Both the position numbers and the translations under genes were made by a program. Source: Mesostigma viride (taxonomy: Eukaryota > Streptophyta > Mesostigmatophyceae > Mesostigmatales > Mesostigmataceae). Taken from it: a stretch of DNA of 64,000 bases. Positions 34,121 to 64,000 of this stretch are shown here, one piece after another (position 1 is the first letter of the stretch; every line of letters begins with the position of its first letter). The stretch is from positions 799,981 to 863,980 of the forward strand of contig RPFO01002078.1 in the NCBI GenBank assembly GCA_009746045.1, written 5' to 3'. The notes beneath the pieces were generated by a model. That model ran no database searches and was not told the origin of the DNA. It was given only the letters and a program-made list of their open reading frames with translations.

Positions 34121-36663
34121 ATGCCGAGAAATTCAAGGGCGAAAAAGGCGCAGCAGCAGCGCAGAGGCCAGGAACTGGAATTGGAGCGCAGCGGCGAGGA
34201 TGCGAGGCCTGCTGCGCAGCACGTGGCACGCCGAGTTGGCAGGCCCCCGGGTTCAACAAAGCGCAGGAAGGGTGGGCGTCCAGCAGTGGGGACTATTTGG
34301 GTGGCGAGCAAACGCCCGGATGCTGCAGGAATTAGCAATTAGGCGACGGCCGAGGCGCGTGGGCAGGAAAGCGGGGATGTCCAGCAAGCTCAGGGGGGGA
34401 CACCCCCGCGCGCGGAGCGCAGCAAGAAAACTCCTAGCGTGTACCGGCCGTCGCCCAAGAAAATTTTGAAGAAGGGTAAGCAGGTTAGCTGCGTCATGGA
34501 GAAGCCTGCTCCTTCCCCCCCCCCTGCAGCCGACAAGGGTTTGCCACTCGAGATGCCCTGGCAGGGTGGTGGTTGATTCACATGCATTGGAAGCACTTGT
34601 TGCCACCTTCCCTTGCCCTTGCTGCTATGGCACAACGTTGAAGCTTGGTGTGGCTGACAAGACTTCCCGTGCTCTCGGTGGAGCAGGCTCCCCGTCCGAG
34701 GTAGTCTTGTGGTGCACGAACCCTTTTTGCCGCCCGGATGCAAGCGATGCCCCAGATGGGAAGGGCAAGGGAGCGGGCGAGCCTACTGAGCCATGGTGGA
34801 TGACCTTTCCCCTTCTGGAGCCCAACTGTGACCTTAGGCCAGGTGTCAGGTGTAATGCCTGCACTAGCTTGCTGGCTACCTGTGCCGTGTTGTTTGCACT
34901 TTCGTGTACACAGGTGCTTCGCCTTGCAACGGTTCTAGGTGTCCGATTTCCCCGTGGGCATAGAACGTTTGACAAGGATGTGGATGCGGTGGAGGAGGTA
35001 ATCATGGAGTACCTCAAGGAGGTAATCATGGGGAATAGGGAGACTGTGAGGAAGTGGGAGGTGAATGAGGACAGGTTTGAGATGGATGAGCAGGGCAGGC
35101 AGGGGTGTAGGGTGTCGTTTGACGGGAGCTGGGCAAACAGGGGGTACCGTAGCTTGTGGGGGCAGCAGTTGATCATCCACCAGGGCACTGGGCTAGTCAT
35201 AGGCTTCCACGTGAGTGGCAAGTGGTGTCGCACGTGTGAGCACGGCAGCAGCAGCGCAGCTAGGTGTAGTCCCGGAGCACGCATGCTGGAAGAACCACAC
35301 GGGCAATAGCAAGGCCATGGAGGCACTAGGTGCCATCTTCCTCCTTGAGGACCTCATGTCCCTGGATGCAGGGATTACCTTTGGGCAGGTGGAGCCCGTG
35401 AGGGAGGGGCCCAAGCTGCCCAAGCCCATAGAGCAGCGGCTGTATGCCCACCAGGTGGTGTCGGATGGCGACACCACTTGGTTCGCCCAGGTGAGAGAGC
35501 ACAGGGGCATTCAGGCTAGTGGGCACATTCCTGAGAAGTTTGAGGACATCAATCACCTAGGCATCTGCCTGCATGGTGCACTGCTAGCAGCACGCAAGGA
35601 GCACTTGTCTGGGTTGCCCAGGGTGCTTACCGAGGATGTGATCACGCACATGTGCACTAGCTTCAGGTATTGCATCCACATCAACCACGGGCAGAAGGGG
35701 GAGTGGCTGTCACATGCGATGGCCAACCTGAGAGCACACTACTTCAACATTCATGACAACTGTGAGAAGTATGCCAATGTCAAAGAGGTGTTGGGGGTGA
35801 GCACCAAGGAGGTATGGTGTGGTGTAGTGAACGGTAGGAGTGATGAGCCGGGCTGGACACCAGTTGGGGGGAGGTGGCTGCCCAAGGCAGAGGTGAACAA
35901 CAAGGGGGTGACCGTGGACGTGTGGGGGGTGGTGCAGAGTGCGTTTGCCAAGTACTCAACCCCCGCCCTGCTTGAACGGTGCAACCCTGGTTCCTCATCT
36001 AATCTGAACGAGTTCCACCACTCACAGCAGGTGGGCTTCGTGCCGGGGGGCAAGGGCGGGTTTGCAGGCCAGCGATGGCCATATGCGGCTGCCATGGGCA
36101 TCCTGAAGGCTCAGATGGGGGAGGACTTTTGGGTGCCCTTGGCGGGCAGGCTGGGCATCGCGGTGACCCCTGCCGTGACAGCCCAGCTTGACACGCTGCG
36201 GCGGGAGCGTGCCGAGCAGCAAGCACGCAAGCAGGACCCCGCCTGGAAGCGGGCAAAGAAGAAGAAGGAGGTACTTCGGAAGGGGAAGCACTGGAAGGAG
36301 GACAAGGAGAACAAGGGGGCCACATACGGCCGGGGATGTGGGTATGAGGAGGGGGGGGGGCAGGGGGGTGCCAAGCAACCAGACAGGAAGGGGAAGGGGC
36401 CAGCAAGGGTGGAGAAGGGGGATGATGGGGATGACAGCAGCAGCAGCGGCACCAGCACGGGCAGCGGCATTGGTGCTGCTAGGTGCATTAGATGCTTGGG
36501 GCGCGAGGACAAGAATCACAACCCCTTCCTGCTGTGTGAGGCAGGTGCAGGCCGGGAAGAGCATGGGGCGCACATGCTCTGCCTGGGCCTCACGCTGAAG
36601 ACCATCCCGGAGGGGGCATGGTTCTGCCCCAACTGCATGGGGAACGAGTCAGATGAGGGCTGA
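34121..36663 (+). pseudogene. Kolobok/Mutator-like transposase with AT-hooks and PHD-like finger
   Basis: Starts at ATG 34,121. The basic N terminus has AT-hook-like GRPPGSTKRRKGGRP. A TAG at 34,340-34,342 and frame changes at about 34,565 and 35,275 break it. The core has a Cys pair (CPCCYGTT), the first catalytic Asp block VSFDGSWANRGYRSLWG, CRTC, HTGNSKAMEALGA, and the second Asp block DGDTTWFAQV. It then has conserved HINH, NCEKY and WCG residues. The Lys-rich, acidic linker (36,200-36,470) leads to a Cys/His finger, CIRC to CPNC (36,484-36,640), that resembles a PHD finger with an altered second pair. It cuts and pastes the element DNA in the nucleus. The domain assignment rests on motif memory and is moderately sure. 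Confidence 0.75.
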
Positions 36664-37463
36664 ACGAGGCCTAATTGTGTTATTAAAACTGCATGACAAT
36701 GCTTTCATGGTTTGGCCATGATATAACTTTATGGGACATGCTTGGTTGGGGTATCTGCCTGTGTCACCTCTCATGCCATGTTGTACCAGGCATGAGGTTG
36801 GCAGCTGTGACCATGCTGTATTATGACCAAACGAGCTCAGAATGACCTGGGATTTTGTGGCAAGCTTTTTAACATCATAAATGAATTAATTTGACTTGGT
36901 TTGGCCCAATTGGTGGTGGGCTAGGGTGTAATAGGTCTGTTGTTTGTGGTAATAAGCGGGATTTTCTGTCATTTTTTTTTGCATGTTTACACTAATAACA
37001 TGAGTAAACGTGCTCAGAATGAGCTCAAACTTTGTGAGAGTGAAATTCCCACCCTAGGCCTAGTATAAATATCATCACTGGAATTTTTGCATGTGTCTAC
37101 TATTTGATATATTTTTTTAGGACCAAAAAAATACGTGTTTTGGGCTAAACCCTATAAATAGTCTAAACGTGCTTATTTTGTGGTCCTGAGTACTAGCCAA
37201 AATCTTTTGCAAGGGTGGGGATTTTAGGAAAATATGTGGTTTGGTCACTTTTGGTTTGCCCAGTCTCCTAGGAAAAATCGGCCAAAAATAGCGTCTTTTT
37301 CTATTTTTAGCTCATAACTGGGTCATGCTGGGGGGTAGTACCACCCCCAAGTGGCTGGAAATTTTTTTTTTCACATATTTATGGTTTGGAAGCATAACCG
37401 GATTTTTATCCCATGCACAGGTCTGTTTTCCAGAAAAGTGCACTTTCAATGTGTCATGTCCCC
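36664..37463 (+). other. Kolobok-like element 3' non-coding part
   Basis: AT-rich, no gene. Its last 310 bp recur at 40,142-40,792, which shows that it belongs to a repeat family. Confidence 0.75.
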
Positions 37464-37477
37464 TTAATTGGGCACGC

Positions 37478-37528
37478 TAGCTAAACGGACACGCTAACGA
37501 TCCGGCAATCTGTGGGTGCAATAAGACC
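37478..37528 (-). repeat. Short L1-type 3' end fragment
   Basis: GATCCGGCAATCTGTGGGTG and AATAAGACC match 22,695-22,735. A short 3' end of the L1-type family, minus strand. Confidence 0.55.
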
Positions 37529-39130
37529 TATTAATTAATTAATTAGTAACATAACTCTGTTGGGAGTACATGTAGCACATATCCCGGAGAAGGGGCATAT
37601 GGCTTTTAATACATTCTGGGCTACTTCCTGCAAGAGTGGAATGTAAGCAACACTTGCTCTAGGTGCCTCAAGGACACCGGCACCACTCGGCATGCTGTCT
37701 CGGGCTTAACCCAGCTAAGGGGATCCCGGCATTGGGGAGGAAGATCATCATGCTATACTGTACAAGAGCTAGGGCATGGCTTCTCAGCAGAGAGCGTCTC
37801 TCTGCATAGGCATAGCATGGCTAAATTCTTGATGCAGCATCCATGGGAGGTCCAATTATAGGCATGGCGTGGCAAAATTCTGAATGCATATCCATGCATG
37901 GCCAGTATGGGCGCACATGCTCTGGGGCCGCGTGGTAGCTAGGCTAAGCCTTACTAATCTACACTACTGCTATATTTCCTAGACTGGGGTTGCTGAGGTG
38001 GCAGGGGGTGCCTGCCAGGGCTTGTGGTCGACGTGGATGCCTTCCCCCGAGGTCCAGTATACTGGTTTCCCCCCTGCGCTTTGCCGTATCTGGAGGTAGG
38101 TCGGCCATAGCTCGCGTCGTCGCTGTTGCTGGGCCAGGGTCAGGTCGTCGGTCATCCAGCGTGTATATAGCGAGTTCTCAAGAGCTTCTTGCGGTTTTTA
38201 AGAAACAACAGCTTGTCCGCCATGTACTTAAAGGTGAGGAGCACGGGTGCCAGGCCAGCCTTACCCCGCGCGCGGGGGAGGCGAACAGCCGACATGCGCA
38301 GCTCACCAGTAAGGTGCATATGGGGGCAAGAATGTCGCGCTTAAATGCCGTAAGCAGAGTCGTCGAGTCCTCACCTGCCTGCTGGTCGAAGTGCTTGACG
38401 ATGACATTGTGGCTACGCTGGTTGCGGTCGGCCTCCTCGCGGAGGTCGAGGGCTTGTTGCTTAAGCTGTGCCGCGATGGTGGAGGTGGTGGAGGTGGCGT
38501 GGTGCTTGAGCAGGTCCGCCCAGGTCTGGGTGGGAGGGGCGTCATCGCCTGGGCCAGCGGGGGCTGGCTTGGTGGCGATGTCCCTCACCGGCCTGGGCGG
38601 TGATGCCGATGGTGTTCTGCATGCACTCGATGGCGATGGCGGTGTCCTTTAGGCGCTGGTCGATATGTCGAGAAGCTGGGCCTTGAGGGCGGCGGTGGAG
38701 GCCGTGGAGGTGGCAGTGCATGGAGGTGGAGGCGAGGAGGGCCGTGGAGGTGGAGGTGACGGTGGTGGAAATGTGGGGGAGCTCAGCAGCCAGCGTGCCG
38801 CCCATTGCCGCCACATCTGTGGCAAGGGGGGTCACGTGCTGCTCGAAAGCTTCCTTAGCCGGGCGCGGACGATGGATTCTGTCACAACGCGGTGGTGCCG
38901 GGCGGTGGGGGGGGAGCCCAGATCTCGGTGTCGGAGCGCCCGAGGAGGGAGCAGAGGGCGAAGCGTTGGAGCTTGGGGCGATTCATGCGGGCAATTCGTG
39001 GGAGCTCGAGATCCTCGACGGGGTCGGCAGGCTGGCCACCTGGCCAGCGGCCGCGGTTGTGGGAGCACAGGTCCATCAGCGAGGCGTACGTGCCGAAAAA
39101 CACGTCTTCCATGAAGACTCCTGGACCTCG
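37529..39130 (-). mobile_element. L1-type element with ORF1 only (minus strand)
   Basis: The minus-strand 3' end is the tail ATTAATTAATTAATT at 37,529-37,545, alike to 52,487-52,510. Going 5' on the minus strand there is 430 bp of 3' sequence, then a decayed ORF1-like protein (37,990-39,112). C-terminal domain pieces: FLKNRKKLL, DDLTLAQQQRRREL, GKPVYWTSGEGIHVDHKPW. Coiled-coil and RRM-like pieces: LKQQALDLREEADRNQRSHN, VIVKHF. An N-terminal piece reads IARMNRPKLQRFALCSLLG. No RT is seen between ORF1 and the tail, so it looks like a half-L1. Several frame changes. Confidence 0.6.
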
Positions 39131-39540
39131 GTTCCAAAATCCATATGCGTTGATGTCAAAGGCGATCTCGTCCCAGTGCGCGGCTCGGCAGGGCGACTGC
39201 GCTTGGGCTCAGGCGATGCAGATGGCGAGGCAAGCCCGGGGGGCCGGGCGAGCACCAGTGCGCGACTAGTGTCACCGCTGCCTGCCGGACCTGAGGGCAA
39301 AGCTGCAGCCGGAGCTGCAGACGTATTTTCAGGGCTTAACGCATTCACCAGGCTGCGTTGCGTAGATGAGCGTTTGCTTGTCATATATTATTGCGTAAGA
39401 GCTTTGGAAAATTATATCAGTGTGTGCGCCTTAGAAAGACGAAGCGATTGTGATATTCACAGCCGAATTCGGTGCCCAAACGTGAAAGTTATGAGCTCCG
39501 CCGTCAGCCATGGCTACCTCGTGGCTCGTGGCTGGACCTT
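39131..39540. other. No gene seen
   Basis: Sequence between two L1-type fragments, without a supported feature. It could be the 5' part of the ORF1-only element. Confidence 0.35.
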
Positions 39541-40141
39541 TTAGAATAAGACCCATGTGAGCATGGCATAACAAGGAGCGTGGGCAAGTAATCTGATCAT
39601 AGCCAGGACGTAGCATGGCTGTACAAGGACTAAGCTAAAGCTATGGCTGGTTGTGTACCGTGCGTGAGCGGTGCACGTGACTAGGTATGTTGGCACAGCT
39701 AGGCAAACATTCTAAGCATGGCTGCCATAGCGGCAGTGACTACCAATGGATACAAGCTAGGGCTATTATAAGCAAGCTATTCTAGCCCGCTGGGGGCGTC
39801 CACATCTTGTGGTTGATCATCAGGTCCCCGCCCCTCCAGTACACCTTGGGCTTCTGGGGGTCCTGCTTGTGGCGGAGGTATTCCGGCCATGCACAGGTCG
39901 CGTCGCTGCTGCTGCTGCTGAGCGGGGGTCAGGTCGTTGTCCAGCGTCCAGGTGAGGTCGTGCAACCGCTTGCGACGAGAGAGGAACCGCTGCTTGTCCT
40001 CACGGGAGGGGAAGGTGAGCAGGACTGGTGGGGGAGCCGCCTTACTGATCCCGTGAGTGGGGAAGGCGGTGGCACGTACCCAGGCAGTTCTAACTCACCT
40101 ACCAGCTCCATGAGGGTAAGGAGCTGGTCCTTAATCCCCAT
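39541..40141 (-). mobile_element. L1-type ORF1 3' fragment (minus strand)
   Basis: 39,541-39,850 repeats 22,690-23,010. The minus strand at 39,800-40,060 encodes an L1 ORF1p C-terminal domain: VLLTFPSREDKQRFLSRRKR, DNDLTPAQQQQQRRDL and KPKVYWRGGDLMINHKMW, then a stop. Truncated in 5'. A different subfamily from 37,529-39,130. Confidence 0.65.
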
Positions 40142-40792
40142 CAAATAGTCTACACGTGCTTATTTTGTGGTAAGTAAAGTAAGTATCACGTGTCATGCGC
40201 AAAGGCATGCCACGGAGTACTATGCTAATCTCATTAGAAAAAATAATTACACAAAAGTTTAAACAAATATCGCCTGCATCATTCCCCAACCATTAAGCAC
40301 TAGATGGGGATGTAATCCTCATCCGAGCTGTCATCTACTGCAATGGCAGACGAGGCGGTAGTGTAGCGGCTATCCTCAGGGCCAATAACCTCCACCTGCG
40401 GACTTCTACCCTGGCTAGCAACAGGCCGCGGGGCCCGTGGGGAGAAAACAGGAGCATACCCCTCAGGAAGGTGCTTATCGCAGATGGCAGCCCATTTCTC
40501 CTTGTCAATTATTTTGTGGTCCTGAGTAGCCAAAATCTTTTGCAAGGGTGGGGATTTCAGGAAAATATATGGTTTGGTCACATTTGTTTTGCCCATTCAT
40601 CTAGGAAAAATCGGCAAAAAATAGCGTCCTTTTCTATTTTTAGCTCATAACTGGGTCATGCCGGGGGCTAGTACCACCCCCAAGTGGCTGGAATTTTTTT
40701 TTCATATTTATGGTTCCCAATCATAACTGGATTTTTATCACATGCACAGGCATGTTTTCCAGAAAAGTGCACTTTAGATGTGTCCCATCCCC
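40142..40792 (+). mobile_element. Decayed right end of a second Kolobok-like element
   Basis: 40,142-40,170 and 40,520-40,792 match 37,150-37,463 closely, ending in a mutated terminal repeat (TGTGTCCCATCCCC) and TTAA (40,793-40,796). Split by a 338-bp insertion at 40,171-40,508. The left end is not seen. Confidence 0.75.
40171..40508 (-). mobile_element. 338-bp retro-insertion with an ORF C-terminus
   Basis: Inserted in the second Kolobok-like end with an 11-bp perfect duplication TTATTTTGTGG (40,160-40,170, 40,509-40,519). The minus strand encodes an open C-terminal piece (DKEKWAAICDKHLPEGYAPV, then an acidic end DDSSDEDYIPI and a stop at about 40,303) followed by about 130 bp of 3' sequence with a short ACTT-type tail. 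This fits a 5'-truncated LINE or a processed mRNA end. The protein is not recognised. Confidence 0.65.
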
Positions 40793-40796
40793 TTAA

Positions 40797-41434
40797 AATA
40801 TGAATCTTGGCAAGCAAGTCGTACCATAAAACCTACAATCAATTTTCTCGGACCTCAAGTTAATAGCCACCGACCCTTACAAACAACCGGGTCATCCAAG
40901 GAAAATTCAGGCTGGCATGAAACCCTTCGTACAGATCGCATCAGCCAACCCATGTCGCAGACAGCCTTCCATATGCAGGCCAAGGCATAGCGGCCCTGTC
41001 TTTCCCGCATGCGTTAATTAAGCTATATTAAGAGAAAACTGATACTCGACCCACATGGGTGCACTCAGGAACTGCCCCGAGTTAGTCTACCCCTGGCCAT
41101 GGCCACGGGATTGCCAGCGCTGCATGGCCTATGGTACATGGCGCCTAGCTCATGGACCTGACCATCACCACAGCTGTGCATTGATGGCCCATGTTCACAG
41201 CTATATTTCGGTAGGCTGTTACCACAGCTGTTTTGGAATTGAGCCAGGCGTCCAACAGCCATGGTCAAGCTCTGCCGAACTACTAAGGCGCTGTCCCACT
41301 GAACGAGATCTCCATCTGCTGAACGATTTATCCGTCCAAGTGCTGAACGATAGATCCTCCTCGCATGCTGTTCTCAAAAGTATCCACAGTAGAGACCCTT
41401 TGTGTCCCACCCCATTGTGCTCGCAGGGTAGCCA
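40797..41434 (-). other. Downstream of the phosphodiesterase gene (likely 3' UTR and flank)
   Basis: No other gene seen. The first TGTAA (algal-type poly(A) signal) on the minus strand is near 40,877, so the 3' UTR could be about 550 nt. Inferred. Confidence 0.4.
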
Positions 41435-62976
<21,542 letters not shown>

Positions 62977-63045
62977 CTGTGTGGTGGCGTTGGTGTATCA
63001 AATAACAGGTGCAACGTGCACGCAATCACAAGTAAATATAACAAA

Positions 63046-63306
63046 CTCCCCCCCGCTCGTGTTCTCGCTGCCCACCTGTAGTGTGCTGTACGGGGTAAAT
63101 CAATCCTGGGGCCCAACCTGCACGTGTATGTATAGTGACACGACAGGGATGGGTGTACCGGTCACACAATGGTAACTTGGGGAACTTCAAACCCCAGCTC
63201 CTGTGCTCGCTGTCAGCCTGTGCAACACGCATGTTTGGCAGCCGTGATTAGATACAATGCGCAACCCATGATACCGTGCGATCTCCGCTCCGGTCTCCTG
63301 TTCAGC
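63046..63306 (-). other. Three decayed copies of the start of PDE exon a
   Basis: Minus-strand stretches at about 63,075-63,046, 63,218-63,193 and 63,306-63,279 each have a CAG followed by sequence like GTGGATAGCGAGACGGGGAG of exon a. They look like partial duplications of the acceptor and first codons, or alternative short exons. Confidence 0.4.
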
Positions 63307-63347
63307 TGAAAATCTCGTAGTTGATGATGCAGCACTTGACAGAGTAG

Positions 63348-64000
63348 CATGGATAGCATGCATGTTACTATTACTAGGTACAGCATGCATGTTACTATCA
63401 CTGGGTACAGCATGCATGTTACTATCTACTGGGTATAGCATGCATGTTACTCATCTACTGGGTACAGCATGCATGTTACTATCTACTGGGTATAGCATGC
63501 ATGTTACTATCTACTGGGTACAGCACGCATGTTACTATCGCTGGGTACAGCATGCATGTTACTATCTACTGGGTATAGCATGCATGTTACTATCTACTGG
63601 GTACAGCATGCATGTTACTATCTACTGGGTATAGCATGCATGTTACTCATCTACTGGGTACAGCATGCATGTTACTATCTACTGGGTATAGCATGCATGT
63701 TACTATCTACTGGGTATAGCACGCATGTTACTATCACTGGGTACAGCATGCATGTTACTATCTACTGGGTATAGCATGCATGTTACTCATCTACTGGGTA
63801 CAGCATGCATGTTACTATCTACTGGGTATAGCATGCATGTTACTATCTACTGGGTACAGCACGCATGTTACTATCACTGGGTACAGCATGCATGTTACTA
63901 TCACTGGGTACAGCATGCATGTTACTATCTACTGGGTACAGCATGCATGTTACTATCTACTGGGTACAGCATGCATGTTACTATCTACTGGGTACAGCAT
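63348..64000 (+). repeat. 28-bp tandem repeat running off the window
   Basis: Unit ATCTACTGGGTACAGCATGC plus ATGTTACT, over 22 copies with small length variants; contains the palindrome GCATGC. Lies upstream of PDE exon a. Confidence 0.97.

Larger units (their letters stand above)
33635..37463 (+). mobile_element. Kolobok-like DNA transposon, TTAA target, 3.8 kb
   Basis: Perfect 14-bp terminal inverted repeat GGGGACATGACACA (33,635-33,648; complement 37,450-37,463) with TTAA on both sides (33,631-33,634, 37,464-37,467). It encodes a transposase with the 'Mutator-like' DDE domain. The TTAA duplication and ends starting with a run of G fit the Kolobok superfamily; piggyBac also uses TTAA but its transposase is different. 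It sits in the 3' region of copia copy D. The perfect ends suggest a fairly recent insertion, yet the gene has frame changes. Confidence 0.8.

Noticed and set aside
33635-37463. piggyBac assignment from the TTAA target
   Set aside because: The transposase motifs (SFDGSW, HTGNSKAME, DGDTTW) are of the Mutator-like/Kolobok type, not piggyBac.

Overview
This is eukaryotic nuclear DNA that is mostly transposable elements. It holds one recognisable host gene, split into many exons, on the minus strand. The mix of elements points to a green alga, probably chlamydomonadalean/volvocalean: Ty1/copia-type LTR retrotransposons, a non-LTR element with a restriction-like endonuclease, L1-type ORF1 fragments, a TTAA-flanked DNA transposon, many private minisatellites, GC-rich host exons and TGTAA near LTR ends. 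The species cannot be named from this sequence alone. I saw no rRNA or tRNA gene and no CRISPR array. LEFT HALF (1-40,800): a nested stack of insertions. A copia copy cut by the left edge (copy D, 1-763 and 32,321-33,634) is split in its reverse transcriptase by a terminal-inverted-repeat element (E1, 764-32,320). E1 is split by a complete copia element (A, 913-26,741; 654-bp LTRs; GATTT duplication). A carries a second complete copia element in its integrase (B, 5,188-13,222; GGCAG duplication) and a minus-strand non-LTR retrotransposon in its 3' region (16,076-25,407; 15-bp duplication). That LINE is split by a second TIR element (E2, 22,133-25,327) in its 5' tandem monomers. Copy D also carries a Kolobok-like DNA transposon (33,635-37,463; TTAA; 14-bp perfect TIR). 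Fragments of L1-type elements, and a decayed second Kolobok-like end that itself carries a small retro-insertion, follow to 40,796. RIGHT HALF (41,435-62,976, minus strand): a class I cyclic-nucleotide phosphodiesterase. Eight exons can be joined in frame and carry all the metal-binding and glutamine motifs of the family. Most of its introns contain a different tandem array (tetranucleotide cascade, 50-bp, 34-bp, 11-bp and short G-rich units). The 9.7-kb intron also holds a third copia element (C, 53,248-60,707) with its own 41-bp array. A 28-bp array runs off the right edge. HOW THE PARTS WORK: the three copia families each encode gag (zinc knuckle), integrase, a retropepsin-like segment, reverse transcriptase and RNase H. 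The retropepsin-like segment lies between integrase and RT, and the RT active site reads HGDD, both unusual for Ty1/copia. B has an uninterrupted pol of about 1,197 codons. C has gag and pol in one frame separated by a UGA in the leaky context UGA-CUA-G. E1, E2 and a 70-bp relic share the same terminal inverted repeat but carry different subterminal motif arrays. The best candidates for something undescribed are the rearranged copia lineage, the TIR family with switchable subterminal arrays, and the PHD/RING/C2H2-bearing LINE.
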